Assembly (NCBI RefSeq): GCF_000091045.1
Contig: NC_006692.1
Coordinates: forward strand, 799,721-844,720
Direction of reading: 5' to 3'
Length of the DNA: 45,000 bases
Origin: Cryptococcus deneoformans JEC21
Lineage: Eukaryota; Basidiomycota; Tremellomycetes; Tremellales; Cryptococcaceae
In this document: one piece after another, positions 20,812 through 31,560 of the stretch
Layout of the letters: each line of letters begins with the position of its first letter
Numbering within the stretch: position 1 is the stretch's first letter
Notes under the pieces: generated by a model
Seen by the model: only the letters and a program-made list of their open reading frames with translations
The model's database searches: none
Told to the model about the DNA's origin: nothing
Program-made: the position numbers and the translations under genes

Positions 20812-21332
20812 ATACAGTCGTCTTCCTCAGATCCGGAACCTTCAAATCCGGACATTGGGCAGATCCGGAACCCTTCTGGGTGCATTCAGGTTGTCTGCCA
20901 CCGTACAGACAGTTGAGATCCGGACATTTGGGCAGATCCGGATCCGGAACCTCTTGGGGGGCCAACTTCCGGATCTCAAGTCCATAGGTTTTTGGAAGGC
21001 CCATAGAGTCACCGGGAGCCTATTATTAATAGGCGCGCAACTGAGTTCCTCTGAAGGTCGGAATGCATTCTATAAAATAATTTCTGACGCGTAGCCGTCT
21101 GCCGTCCCATCTGTCTACAGTTTCTATAATCATCTTCTAATAATTGGCATGCACACTGAGTGAGTCTGACCCGTCTGACCATAGATATGTTGTGACGCAA
21201 CCAGTAAAAGCCCAATTACGTAATCAAATTATCGTTGTCCCGATCCAACCTCCTCGAGAACCGGAGAATCGAGATCCGGAACCCCCAAACCGTTGCACGG
21301 TGATGTTCCGGATCTGAGGAAGACGACTGTAT
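20812..21332. mobile_element. Non-autonomous DNA transposon (MITE), pogo/Tc1-mariner-like ends
   Basis: A perfect 28-bp inverted repeat occupies 20812-20839 and 21305-21332, beginning ATACAGTCGTCTTCC and ending ATCCGGAAC. Taking TA as the target duplication leaves 26-bp terminal repeats starting CAGTCG. A TA target with TACAGTC...ATCCGGA ends is typical of pogo/Fot1-type Tc1-mariner elements. Inside are two near-direct copies of a subrepeat built on ATCCGGACATTGGGCAGATC (20846-20869 and 20918-20942). At 521 bp it cannot encode a transposase; open frames across it are translations of repeat DNA. Family assignment is by eye. Confidence 0.7.
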
Positions 21333-21941
21333 AAGGGCTTCCGGATGCCTTCCAGGGTCAACTTTCTTATCTTTCGATGGGTGTGACGTCACTGCACAAA
21401 ATAACATCCCTTCGTTCAATCACAATCCCGCGACATAATCGGCCGATTGAAGGATTGGTATCTCTAAGGGACCATGTCGGCCCCGGGCACCAGCGGGACG
21501 GCCCGACGTATTCGATCATTTTTTTTGCGGGGACCTGGGCGGGGGCTCCGACATTTATTAGCACTTCAGTCGGTCTCTGCCATCGTTATTATCAGGCAGC
21601 TGACCATATTGCCGATTTTAATGATTTTCATGTCACATGATAACAAACACCCCGCCCCGCCGAAGGAGCTCCCGACCGCTTATCAGCGGTTCTGGAGCCC
21701 TTGAGATCTGTTCTAAGTAATAATGAATGAATCTTTGTTAATGAGCAAGAAACGCAGGAAGCAGCCAACAAGGCTAACTTTAGACTTGTTTCCGTCGCCG
21801 TTTAACACGGGCCTGTTCTGATCGGGAGATTGTTATATCATGATCGGCGGATATGATGAAATCCTGAATACCACCAACAATGGAGAACCCCAGTGGGCCC
21901 CCAAAAGTGCCTACAGAGGCGAACAGGGAAATCATTGTTTG
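21333..21941. other. Upstream region of the transporter gene
   Basis: About 600 bp with no supportable gene. It holds CGG-bearing motifs (for example ATCGGCGGATATGATG near 21842) between the MITE and the transporter TATA box. Local short frames are not credible. Confidence 0.35.
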
Positions 21942-21949
21942 TATAAATA
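21942..21949 (+). promoter_or_regulatory. TATA box of the transporter gene
   Basis: TATAAATA, 64 bp upstream of the ATG at 22006. This spacing leaves about 30 nt of 5' UTR and argues against the in-frame upstream ATG at 21880, which would lie before the TATA box. Confidence 0.65.
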
Positions 21950-22005
21950 CTCAAGTGTCTCAAACAGAACCATCATCTCTTGCAACTTACGCAAAGCAAA
22001 GTAAA

Positions 22006-24354
22006 ATGAACTCCGACGAAATTGCGCCTGTCGCAACATTATCGAGCAGCTCTTTGCCGCCATCCGAGATGAAGGCTGAAGCGACATCAAGCGGACTCAC
22101 GCACGAAGGACAGCTCATCGTAAGCCTTAGCCCTTTTTGTGACGTACAGGGACGTAAATTTATATCACCTATGTGACAGGATGAGGCTGTCATTCAAGCT
22201 GAAAATGAGGACAAAATGACACCTTATCTGGTTTTTTTGATTGGATCGGTAAGTGTACACGCGCAACTAATGCTCGGATACTCATTTGACTACCTAGGCT
22301 GCTCTGGGCGGTTTCCTGTATGGATATGATACCGGTGTCGTTGGTATCGCCCTACCTTACGTTGGTACTGATCTCGGTCACGCACTTTCATCTCCTGAGC
22401 AAGAGATTGCTACCGCCGCCACCACAATCGGTGCCATCTTCGGCGCTGCAATTTTGGGTTACTTCGCCGATAAATGGGGTCGTAAATGGTGTTTATTGAT
22501 CTCTGATTTGTTGTGAGTGTAATCTCATTGCACCAAACTTTATGATGTGGGTATATGTTGATACCTTGTAGCTTCACTGCTGGTGCAATCATCATTGCGT
22601 CGAGTTTCTCCCTCGGTCAGCTCACTGCTGGTCGTTTGGTTCTTGGTGTCGGAGTCGGAGGTGCGGCTATCATTTGTCCCCTCTATATCACCGAATTGGC
22701 ACCGACCGCTGTTCGTGGTCGTTGTGTGGGCACGAAGTAAGTGGGAGCTCTTATGAGATCTAAAACACACCTAGTTGACATTTCTCACTCGTCTAGCGGT
22801 TTCTTTATTCCCTTCGGACAGACAGTATCCGTTGCTATCGGAGCGGGTTTAAAAGACGTCAAATACAACTGGCGGATTTTATGTGAGTAAGATGTGAAGG
22901 TGTGCACGCCAGTGAAATTTGTCTGACTTTGTATGCAGTCGGTCTCGGTGTTGTGCCATCTTTGCTCCAGCTCTGCCTGATGCACAAACTCCCCGAATCT
23001 CCTCGAGTTTTGATTCTGCGTGGACAAGATGATCGCGCTCGTGAGGTTCTCAAACAAATCTACCGATACGCTTCTCATGAGGTCATCGAACTCAAACTTG
23101 AAATCGTCAAGGCTCATGTCCAGGCAACTACTGTTCTCGAACGCTCAACCACATGGGCTCAACGTGCCAAGAAACTTTGGTGTCACAAGCCCTACCGTCG
23201 ATCTATTTTGACCGTTTGCATGATTCAGGTATTCGGTCAGTTCACAGGGTACGTTGTTTATTTCATGCACGCTCTGAGGAAAAAAATTCATGTTGATCTT
23301 TTTGTTAGTTACAATACCCTGCTGTACTATGCCGGCACGTTGTTCGGCCTGGTTGGCCTCTCCAACGCTTCTTTAGGAGGATTGATTCCTTCCATCACCA
23401 ATACCTTCTTCCTGGTAAGTTTGACATGGTATGGCAGATGGGATTTGAACTGAGACTTGGTGCACTAGCTTGTGGGTATGCTCTTTGTTGACAGAATCGG
23501 GCGACGAGGGCTGCTTATGAAATTTGGCCCGCTGATGGTAAGTTCTTTCTTGATATGAACGATGATGATATCTGACAAATGGCAGATCATTGGCCTGATC
23601 TGGTGTCTGATCGCATTCTACTGTGAGTCGATCCTTAGATGTCACAATTAGACCGTAGCGCTTACATAATCTATTTGCAGTTATGTGTAAGGAGACCGGT
23701 GGTTTCCTTGTTGAAGGTTTCGTCTACAACCAGAGAGATGTCGGTCTTGTCATCGCGGGTATCGTCATCTTTGTTATGGGATTCGGCTCAACATATGCCC
23801 ATATCTGTTGGTATCAATCAGAATATCTCGCTTTGGAGATCCGTGCTATCGGTAGTGCCATTAGTACGACTGCCAGCTTCTCTGCCAACTTGGTGGTTGC
23901 TGTGTCTTTCCTTTCTGAGTAAGTGTACTGTAACCCTGCGTATTGTTCCATGATGGCTAATAATACACGTGACAGGCTTGAGACTTTGACTCCAAGCGGT
24001 ACTTATGGTCTTTACCTAGGGTTCGTAGTGGTCGGTTACGTGCTAGCCTACTACTGTTATCCAGAAACGAGTGAGTTTATTTATTTTTCATACCGAGAGA
24101 AGAATGGATGGCTTATTACCTGTTGGCGATGCCTATTTCACTCATTAGAGGGCCTATCTATCGACGAAGCTTTCAGTCTATTCGACGATGATTTCGGAGT
24201 CAAGAAGTCCGTGAAGATGCGACGAGAAAAAGCCGAAGCTCAGAAGAGATATAACGCTGAAGGGGGAGAGTCAGGTCAAGTTGTTGATTATCTTGGGGCC
24301 AAGCCTGAAACAAGTCATATCGAGCGAGTGGAGCCGGTCGCAAGTGGACTGTAG
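22006..24354 (+). CDS. Inositol/sugar transporter of the MFS (ITR-like)
   Basis: Proton-coupled sugar/polyol transporter of the plasma membrane. Twelve exons: 22006-22119, 22180-22248, 22298-22512, 22572-22736, 22797-22882, 22939-23248, 23309-23414, 23469-23537, 23586-23622, 23681-23918, 23976-24070, 24149-24354, giving 569 residues. Family signatures in order: GGFLYGYDTGVVG in helix 1, DKWGRKW, GRLVLGVGVGGAA, PLYITELAPTAVRGR, PESPR, FGQFTGYNTLLYY, VDRIGRRG and PETKGLS after helix 12. The first loop (DLGHALSSPEQEI) and the long C-terminal cytosolic tail resemble fungal myo-inositol transporters (ITR1/2), a group expanded in Cryptococcus. The nearby MIOX gene supports inositol as substrate, but other sugars are possible. 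Confidence 0.9.
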
Positions 24355-25375
24355 TAGTAAGAGGAAAAGCAGTATTGAATTTTCCTTTCCTCTTTTTTTC
24401 TTCGTGTTGTCTTGGTGTGTCGCCGTAGTTGGCGTGGGAAATCTCAGTGTATGTTATTTTCATAAAAAAACCAAAAAATTCTTGTTGTCATAAAAGTCAT
24501 GTATTGTCTTGGAGAGTCAACGTCACATATCATATGTTGCTCATATAGGCGAACAAGAAGTGCAATCAAGTTATTAAGTAATCTCAAATCGGGTTTCTGC
24601 CGCTATCATACGTATCGGTGTTAAAGAAGGGCCAGCCCCTTTAAGAGGTTTAGAGGTTTATAAGGGGTTGTTCTATTCCTCTTTGGAGGTGATTCACCTA
24701 CATGGGAGGATTTCGTTTTCGTTCGACTATAGAAGCGAAGATGAATTGCTTGAAGTATTGATTGGAAATGGAGAGAGAATATCTCTAATAGATCGCTTGA
24801 TTATTGGTTGAGGTAAAGGAGATGGAACTCGACGAGTTGTTGTAGAAGGGGATGTGAGAACTTTGAGCGAATTTTTTTTCTCGCTTGAGGTTTAGAAGAA
24901 AGTTCATCTGAAAAGACTGAAATGCTAAATTTGGGATTCTATTATCTTAAGAGGTTGTTAATCTGATATGACCATCCTTGCTTTCAATGGTACTTCCAGA
25001 TTCTGATTTATCCTTCGTTAAGATTTACCTTATGCTGCGCGAATGTATATACCCATTTTCTAAACATGTCTTTATCTCCTCATTGATTGATCTGCCCCAT
25101 TCGCGCTATCACGTAGAACGCGGGGTTAAAAGTCATATCTGTCAGGAACTATCAGTAGATTAGGGTCCCAACATTGGAAGGATGTTGGTCGAAAGGACAG
25201 TGTGAAAGAAAGTGAGACACGCCGAGTAGAGAGCGCGGCTGGATTGTATCAATTCTCATATGCATTTAGACGCAAATACCTCCATCCGTACTACGATTAT
25301 CGGTCCCACCTACACCAACACAACTTGCTTCTTACGTACCCCCGGCCTTACAATTAAGACTGCATACGTGCCTGA
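24355..25375. other. Convergent intergenic region, no gene seen
   Basis: About 1 kb between the stop codons of the transporter and the TIM-barrel gene. It is A/T-rich with short frames only. It should contain both terminators; no RNA gene or repeat was recognised. Confidence 0.45.
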
Positions 25376-26771
25376 CTATTCACTCAGACGTGGCAAGCGC
25401 GCCTTGAGTTGCGTCTCCGCCTTCACGCACGCCTGAGCGTATATGTCAGGAATGGAAGGGTCATCTTTCTCCATTGTCATCGCTTCGAAGAACTCCCACA
25501 TGATGGGTCCTGAATGGTGTCAGCCAGCAATCTTGGCATATTCTTCTAAAAACACACCTTTGAAACCGGTACTGAGTACCGCCTGAACCGATTCAAAAAC
25601 TCTAGCACCGCCCATGTCGTCCTCATTATCGACACTCCTACCAGCGTTCTTTCCTACGTAAGGGAGTGGTCGGCCGCAGACCGTCCAAACAAATATATCA
25701 CCTCTGGCCGGCCTGTTTTTCTCTCGCCAGGCATCGAAGGGAGAACCCTGACCAAGAGGTCTTACCGGCTTGAGTACATCTGAAATCTCGAGGTAAAAGA
25801 TCTTGTTCCCAGGTACTTTTTTGAGCCTGGAGATCATCTCATTGTACTGGCTATCAGACCAGCCCTCTCCTGTAGTTGGAACCCATCCGTAAGAAGGAGC
25901 AAGTGGAAAGTGGGCGACATCGAGACATAGGCCAAGGTTGGGGTGGTCCTGATATGATTTCAAGTTCATCAGTGCTGGCTGCATTGGGTTTTGCAAGTTA
26001 CTTACTCCTAATTGCACTATTTTCCATGTATGCTCCCAGGTATTAACTCTCTTGGAGAAGCACCACACTTCATAGGCGATCTTCACTGGTGGATTCTGTT
26101 TTGCTCCTAGTTCGGCGAGCCATCTCATGTCTTCCGCTGTTTTCTCATCCGAAGCGTCTGCTTCGGCATAATCGTTTGCTCCAACCTGATAAAGATACAA
26201 GATGAGCACTTTGACAAAGATTCAGTGCAGAATGTAAATTACCTGAAGGAGTTCCACTTCTAGCTTCGAACAAAGGGGGAGCCACCGTTCGGCTTTACGT
26301 CGCACCCATTCAGCTCTCACTGACCCTTCAGGCCATCCGTCAAACTGGTTCAGGGGTTGCAGCGCCAAAATTCGAAGTCCATAATTGGTTGCAAGGCTGA
26401 TGAGTTCCGGAGCTTCTTGGTAGAGGGCCTGCCAGATTTCTTCGTCACTTGGATCGGGCTCATCGGCCTCTTTCCACTCCGGCGGGCAACTTGAAGGTGG
26501 ACTGTGGCAAAGATCCCAAGTCAGCCTCATCTTTATGCGCCAGTGTTCCATACTGTCGCTAGGCACACAAGGAGGTTCGCTCAAGGCGGCGTACTCACAG
26601 ACCGGGCCGCCTTGAGCGAACCCATGAAACATAGTCTCCAAAGCCTACCTGCGCATACGCATATCCAGCTTTTTGTAGTGCAGAGAATTTCGATTCCAAG
26701 GTGTGACATTTAGCCATGCCAAGGGAAGCTGAAGACACTCCGAAACGGAAGGTGCTGATGTCTGATACCAT
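25376..26771 (-). CDS. Xylose-isomerase-like TIM-barrel protein (sugar isomerase / 3-dehydroshikimate dehydratase-like)
   Basis: AP-endonuclease-2/xylose-isomerase superfamily enzyme, normally metal dependent. Exons: 26771-26599, 26501-26243, 26185-26006, 25948-25558, 25509-25376, for 378 residues. It opens FRFGVSSASLGMAKCHTLES and GYAYAQVGFGDYVSW (strand 1), then LRILALQPLNQFDGW, KIAYEVWCFSKRVNTWEHTW (putative metal-ligand Glu), NLGLCLDVAHF (putative metal-ligand Asp/His) and FYLEISDVLKP. It closes with GGPIMWEFFEAMTMEKDDPS. The NTWEHTW and GLCLD pattern resembles fungal 3-dehydroshikimate dehydratases (QutC/Qa-4) and also inosose dehydratase/isomerase relatives; the substrate is unproven. 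Its place between an inositol transporter and MIOX suggests sugar-acid or inositol metabolism. The first 5' splice site sits in a perfect hairpin loop. Confidence 0.82.
26574..26622 (-). promoter_or_regulatory. Hairpin presenting a 5' splice site
   Basis: A perfect 16-bp inverted repeat (arms 26574-26589 and 26607-26622; GGTTCGCTCAAGGCGG and its complement) flanks a 17-nt loop. On the minus-strand transcript the loop contains the GTGAGT donor (26598-26593) of intron 1 of the TIM-barrel gene. One arm is exonic (end of exon 1), the other intronic. Confidence 0.75.
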
Positions 26772-27310
26772 GGCAGCGTCGATGATCGAGTAGGAGTTTG
26801 GAATCTTGTACTGGGAGTATGAAAGCAGTTATTAAGAAAGATAAGACGGAGGATCTCATGTCTAGCCGACTTTTAAGTAGTTATGACTCATTTATCGGCT
26901 AGTTTTGTCGGAACTCGGGGCAAAATGGGAAATACACCGACCGGCAGACGGGGCGACATACCGGCCCGCATCCTGGCTGTTGTTGTAGTGGACTAATGAT
27001 GTGGAGGCGGCTCAGGGGAAAGGTTTCAGGGAAAGTGAGGAAGGATTGGGTTGGTTCCTTGGTTGGACAATTTTATACCTTTTTGCGCGACTGGTTTTTT
27101 TTCTCTTTCTTTATTTATGCATTATAGATAATTTAGCACTCAACAGGTTATGAGCCTTGACTTCTAGACAGAGAACCGACCCTGCAATACGCTCGTCATC
27201 TCTTCTAGCAAGTCCATCAAAGTTGTCGAAATCCCAACATCTACCTATCGGTACATCCTCATTCCGGTGCTATTACCTCCTCGACAGCCAGGGAATAACT
27301 ACCTCTTCAC
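26772..27310. other. Upstream region of the TIM-barrel gene
   Basis: About 540 bp with no gene. A CG-rich cluster (CCGACCGGCAGACGG to TACCGGCCCGCAT, 26937-26972) lies about 170-200 bp upstream of the start codon and carries several CGG/CCG triplets. Confidence 0.4.
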
Positions 27311-27657
27311 CATGATTTCCCTAGGCAATTTCCACCTAATCGCTGACAAGACCTTCGAGTCTCTCCTTATCCTCGCCAAACGCTATGTTTGGCCTCAGTG
27401 CAACTGCAAACTTCGATTGTCTCTCTTTACTCTTGACCTGCTTCGTCTCCTCGATGCCGGGATTGCCACTCCGCCACTCTCACCGTCCCTTCTCCTGGTA
27501 CGTCACCTAGTACCGCTCCTGCTGGTACCCCAACTCCCCCTACGATCCCATCTTCAGTCCAAGGACACATCCTACACTTTATTCCCGCTATGCATGCCTC
27601 TATCGCTTGGTAGAAATTCTGCCTATCTTGAGATTCCAACTGATTTGAAAAGTGCAT
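27311..27657 (+). pseudogene. Possible relic of a secreted Ser/Thr/Pro-rich protein gene
   Basis: From an ATG at 27311 the plus strand reads MISLGNFHLIADK and a Cys-bearing stretch (YVWPQCNCKLRL). A different frame then reads ATLTVPSPGTSPSTAP and GTPTPPTIPSSVQG, the composition of a fungal cell-wall mucin-like linker, ending at 27655-27657. The pieces are not in one frame and no intron joins them cleanly. Low confidence; chance open frames remain possible. Confidence 0.25.
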
Positions 27658-28105
27658 GACAGCTTTGGTATAGTAGAAGAGGGGTTTCGATATTGCTTAA
27701 TAATCTTCTTCCTAGTCTCGGACCGAGATGTTCTTCAGGTGTCACCTTACCCAGGCAGTTATTACCCTTCCAGCTCATGGCCATGACCTCAAATCAAAAC
27801 ATGCCCAGCTTCTCTATATTGTCAGCGTGATGTATGGTGCACTGAAACAAGCTGCTAGCCTGGGGCACGCTATATCAAGAACGTTCGAAGATGATAACGA
27901 GAGTCCTAACTGAACACATGTGACATGCATGCCTTGTGCGATTTTTTCATGAAACGATATATATGAATGACTCTGGTTTGTCCTGCAGCCATGCAGCTCT
28001 AGAAGAAAAGCGAGTGCATTGCACCCACTACTCCAAAGAGAGCGCGTTAGATCTGGCTGTACGGATGCTATGTTAGCATCACGCGTCCAATTTCGTTGCG
28101 CAGAT
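27658..28105. other. Intergenic, 3' side of the SDR gene
   Basis: About 450 bp with no supportable gene or repeat; presumably contains the SDR terminator. Confidence 0.4.
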
Positions 28106-29179
28106 TCACTCACGATCCTGAGGCCCGGCCCAGTTGCTGCTTCCACGCCAACCTCCATCCACACGCAGCTCGTAGTCATTCATCATGGAGTTCTCCAGTA
28201 GGAAGACGATGCCAATGGCTACCTCGTCAGGTTCAGATACCCGTCGAGGGAAGATAGCTCCAGCTTCAAGTTCTGACTGGAAGTAGGGCTAAAGGAAAAT
28301 AAAATAAAATTGAATAAACCACTTGCCGTTGACAGGACGTTTCACCCCACTCACAATTCGGTCAGGACCCATAATTGATGATGCCACCACTGCAGGAGAT
28401 ACCGTGTTTACCCGGATACCATATGGGCCAAGGAAATCCGCCATTCCCTGTGAAATACCAATGACGGCCGCTAAACTGTCAGACTTGCCCAACTTAAAAG
28501 TACTCACTTTTCGTTGGCCCGTATGTGATGCATCTGGCTGGCACGGGATGAGCCACGGCCGAGGCGATATTGATGATACACCCTCTCTCTTCTGATACAC
28601 GAGGAGCGAAAGGTCCTTCGTCGACATATTGGGAGTTGATGGCGTCCGCGACGCATGCGTCAATGACAAAGGTTCCAAATGCATTTGTGCGCAGCACCTT
28701 GGCGAAGTCCTATAAAGCACGAAGATCAGTCTCCAAGCATTATTACCGGGAAGAGGGGGGAGCTCACCTGAATGCTGTCCTTGAGTTTGTTACTCCATTT
28801 TCGGCCCGGTGCAGTCGCTGCACAGTGCACAGCGCCAAAAAGAGATCCCTTTGGAATAAGCTTGAGGGCCTCGCTGCAAGCAGCTTCCACCGACTCCTGA
28901 TCATCAACACTGGTTTGAATATAAAATGCCCGTTCGGGATGGTATGCCTTGACCTTGGCGGTTCCTTGTTCGGCAGACAAGAGGTCAAACACCTAATCGT
29001 CATACAGTCAGACTTTGCTGAGCCAATTTCATCCAACTTACTACAACGATGCCTCCTTTGGCAAGGATATGACGTGCCGCCGTACCTCCAATAGATCCAC
29101 ATCCACCGGTGATGATAAAAGCTATTCACTGTCAGCTCAACGTCACATTATCATACCCACCTTTGCCTTCAATCTTCAT
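28106..29179 (-). CDS. Short-chain dehydrogenase/reductase (HSD17B10-like)
   Basis: Classical SDR, NAD(P)-dependent oxidoreductase. Exons: 29179-29161, 29121-29042, 28992-28768, 28709-28508, 28470-28355, 28288-28106, for 274 residues. It has the Rossmann motif TGGCGSIGG near residue 11, the active-site region INIASAVAHPVPARCITYGP with the YxxxK pair (YGPTK), then FLGPYGIRVNTVSPAVV and a C-terminal LRVDGGW. The long segment before INIAS (VDEGPFAPRVSEERGC) resembles type-2 3-hydroxyacyl-CoA dehydrogenases, but many sugar/polyol SDRs share this architecture. One intron (28507-28471) is only 37 nt. The substrate is unknown; placement suggests polyol or sugar-acid oxidation. Confidence 0.88.
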
Positions 29180-29553
29180 TATGACTTGGTCTGTTGAGTT
29201 TGGAGTGTTGCGGATTGTGTATTTTTTAGTATAGAGTACTGTTGAAGATACGGAAGGGCGGTTGCTTCATGTTCATGGACAATGCCTTTTCAATGCTTTG
29301 AACACGATCACAGAGAACGGGTCCGCATATAACCTACCGAAAACCGGGCCCATATCTCCCGCTCAGGAGGACGGCCGGTCGGTCGATTTACCGAATTTCA
29401 GTAGCCGGTTCGCGCCAGACTGCCATCAATCCACAGCGAAATGAACTGCTACAGCCACCGCAAACCGCGCGGGATGTCCTTCCTGGGTCGTCTCCCCCCG
29501 GACATTCAGGACGCCGCCGCGACTTCCAGATGCAGGGCGTCTTCTATCTAATC
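29180..29553. other. Upstream region of the SDR gene
   Basis: About 370 bp without a gene. It includes a CG-rich patch (ACCGGGCCC and ACGGCCGGTCGGTCG, 29342-29386) with repeated CGG/CCG triplets and a weak TATACTAAA on the minus strand near 29230. Confidence 0.35.
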
Positions 29554-29577
29554 AAATTGTTGGATCCCCAACAATTT
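29554..29577. repeat. 24-bp palindrome
   Basis: Perfect 10-bp arms (AAATTGTTGG / CCAACAATTT) around ATCC. It sits about 85 bp before the first ATG of the broken Myb-like gene and could be a protein-binding site or an element edge. Confidence 0.6.
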
Positions 29578-29660
29578 CAAGGAGGTGCCTGCTGTCCAAT
29601 TTGAAGGCGATCGATTATTACATAATAATGCTCTCCCTGCTCCATTTCTCCTCAGCCTCG

Positions 29661-30738
29661 ATGATTGACGGCGCTGGACAGACCATTTCATTCGTCATCG
29701 ATCATCGTCTTTCGCTACACCCTCTACAGCTAAGCCCATCTATACTTCCCAAAAATAAGCAACCATCCCAGCCTGAATTAAAGAACAAGGTGAAGGTCAA
29801 ATGGAGTTTAAGCGAAGCCCGACTTATGCTCGAACATTTGTTGGCCGAGCTACAGCGGTAAGAATGGCGTTGTTTTACAGTGCTCCAGCGCTAACCGTCT
29901 CATTCCAGCCAGTACCCAATTTCCATCAAGCCCTGGACATGCCATCATTGGGGTGAGGTGGCTGCGCTATTCCGGGATCCATTGAAACACTACGCCATTG
30001 TTGAGACTCTCTAGGAAGCCTGGATGGGGCATGAATGAAGAATTAGGCTGCATTGAGGCCATGGACGAGTTGTGGCGGGAGGTCATAGAGGCAAGCTTGT
30101 TTTCCGTCGTTTGTTACATTGCTTTGGATATTAACGCTCTTGTCAACAGGAAAACCCGAGTAACAAGAGATTTTATAACAACCCCTGGCCATTATTTACC
30201 GTTTGCGGAAAGACATGTACAGATGCGACTGCGACTGGGCGGCCCGTCTATATCCCTGGAGACGGGCTTGTCAACGAAGAAGAAAGCGCGAATGATGGTG
30301 ACTTTGGCCAAGAAGAAGACGGGGGAGGAGAACACGATCACAGTGTAGGTAATCATCATTTTAGAGTCTGTTTCCAGCAGTGCTGACTACTGGTCCGGGT
30401 CCTTCTTGCTGGCGATACGGTAGGGGCTTCTCAGACATCCGTACCTTCTTCAGAGCAAAATTGCTTCCGTACGGATTTCGCGTCACAGGAGCCCGGACCT
30501 TCTCGTATTACGACTGCATTACCTTCCACAGATTCAAACAAACGCAAAGCGACTTCTTCCCCGGTGGCCGCCACCAAGAGTAAACAGCAGAAATCTGCTG
30601 CGACTGCCAGGGCAAGTCGTCGTGATAGGGCTAAAGAAACTCGTGAGGTTGAACTTGCTCAATCGGACCTCGACAGAGCCAACCTTATCAAAGTCCTCGA
30701 CACCTTAGTCACAAACGAAGGGACTCCCTGCGAATAGT
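29661..30738 (+). pseudogene. Broken Myb/SANT-like DNA-binding protein gene
   Basis: Resembles the Myb/SANT-like proteins that are numerous in basidiomycetes and often transposon-linked. Exon 1 runs 29661-29857 (VKVKWSLSEARLMLEHLLAE), a GTAAGA intron ends at 29908, then ISIKPWTCHHWGEVAALFRD. At about 30008-30014 the frame hits TAG (ETL stop), yet one base away the family-like RKPGWGMNEELGCIEAMDEL and WREVIE resume. A GC-AG intron (30091-30149, GAG|GCAAGC) leads to ENPSNKRFYNNPWPLFTV and an acidic tail. A last exon of uncertain start carries KRKATSSPVAATKSKQQKS and a basic helix, ending at the TAG at about 30736-30738. The one-base frame break makes it a probable pseudogene; a sequencing error is the alternative. 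Confidence 0.55.
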
Positions 30739-31137
30739 GTAGTTTCAGCTGTCTTCGAGGAGAAGAAGGCCTGCGGCCTGCCGGCAGTATTTGATAGGCG
30801 CGCAATTTTTGAGTGAGGAGGAGAAGATAGAAATGTTGGAAATGTGTATGTATGGAGAGCCAAATGCACAGGCAGACGTTGCTTTTGACGAAAGAGAATC
30901 CGGAGGATGAAGTCTGTCGTCAGTTAGTAAGTCGTTTGCTTACGAAAGATAACTGAAATTTCATAAACTATGAATTTCCTCGGAACGCTTTTCTTCTATG
31001 TCCACAACTTATTTTTTCTATATCACCGGCGGATCCTTCCTTGACCACGTGAATGGGCTTCAAATATTGATCTAGAAATTTCCGCTCGACGAGCTTCTCC
31101 GCGAGATTTTGATGTCTCGCCAACCACCCTCAATTCC
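30739..31137. other. Intergenic, no gene seen
   Basis: About 400 bp between convergent broken or unknown genes; A/T-rich toward 31000 and no clear signal. Confidence 0.35.
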
Positions 31138-31560
31138 TCATCTCCTTCTACTTCCTCCTCCGCCTACTTGCTTTTCTTTGTACGCCAGAGTTGCCTTCTC
31201 TCCCCATTCGCGATGCTTGGCCTCCCGGTCAGGATATAGGAGTTTTGGAGTAAGTAAGGCTGAGGGCAGGAGTTGCCGGAGTCGGTTAGAATTGTGCATG
31301 GAATGGGTGTTGAGGATGAAGTGGTCGTCGTCGAGATGTCTGACGGCCGCAGCTTTCCTAGAGGTTATCTCTCGTTCTTGCATCTCTGCCTTTCGGGCAT
31401 CAGTAGGACATCCAACCATGATACAATCATGCTGGACGGAGATGAGGAAGTCGACAGACTGGTCTTGCAATGTCAGTGAATGCAGCAGGTAACACGCTTG
31501 CTTGGACAAAGAGACATCTACAGTCGAAGGCAGGGTGATCAAGTCGCCATCATTATCCAT
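31138..31560 (-). CDS. Unknown protein, second of two overlapping frames
   Basis: Open frame of 140 residues from ATG 31560 to TGA 31138-31140, without introns (DNDGDLITLPSTVDVSLSKQ; DFLISVQHDCIMVGCPTDAR; basic C-terminus with GGGGSRRR). No family recognised. Its ATG overlaps the stop of the preceding frame (ATGGATAA). It may be the displaced C-terminal half of one gene broken by a frameshift, or a downstream cistron. Confidence 0.35.
   Translation of the reverse strand: MDNDGDLITLPSTVDVSLSKQACYLLHSLTLQDQSVDFLISVQHDCIMVGCPTDARKAEMQEREITSRKAAAVRHLDDDHFILNTHSMHNSNRLRQLLPSALLTPKLLYPDREAKHREWGEKATLAYKEKQVGGGGSRRR

Noticed and set aside
20528..21094. 188-codon open frame on the plus strand
   Set aside because: It runs across the inverted-repeat element; much of its sequence is translated subrepeat DNA.
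21880..22005. Upstream in-frame ATG for the transporter
   Set aside because: A TATA box at 21942-21949 lies downstream of it; transcription should start after it, making ATG 22006 the start.
23438..23452. tRNA B-box-like GGGATTTGAACTG
   Set aside because: It lies inside a transporter intron and no cloverleaf or A box could be drawn around it.
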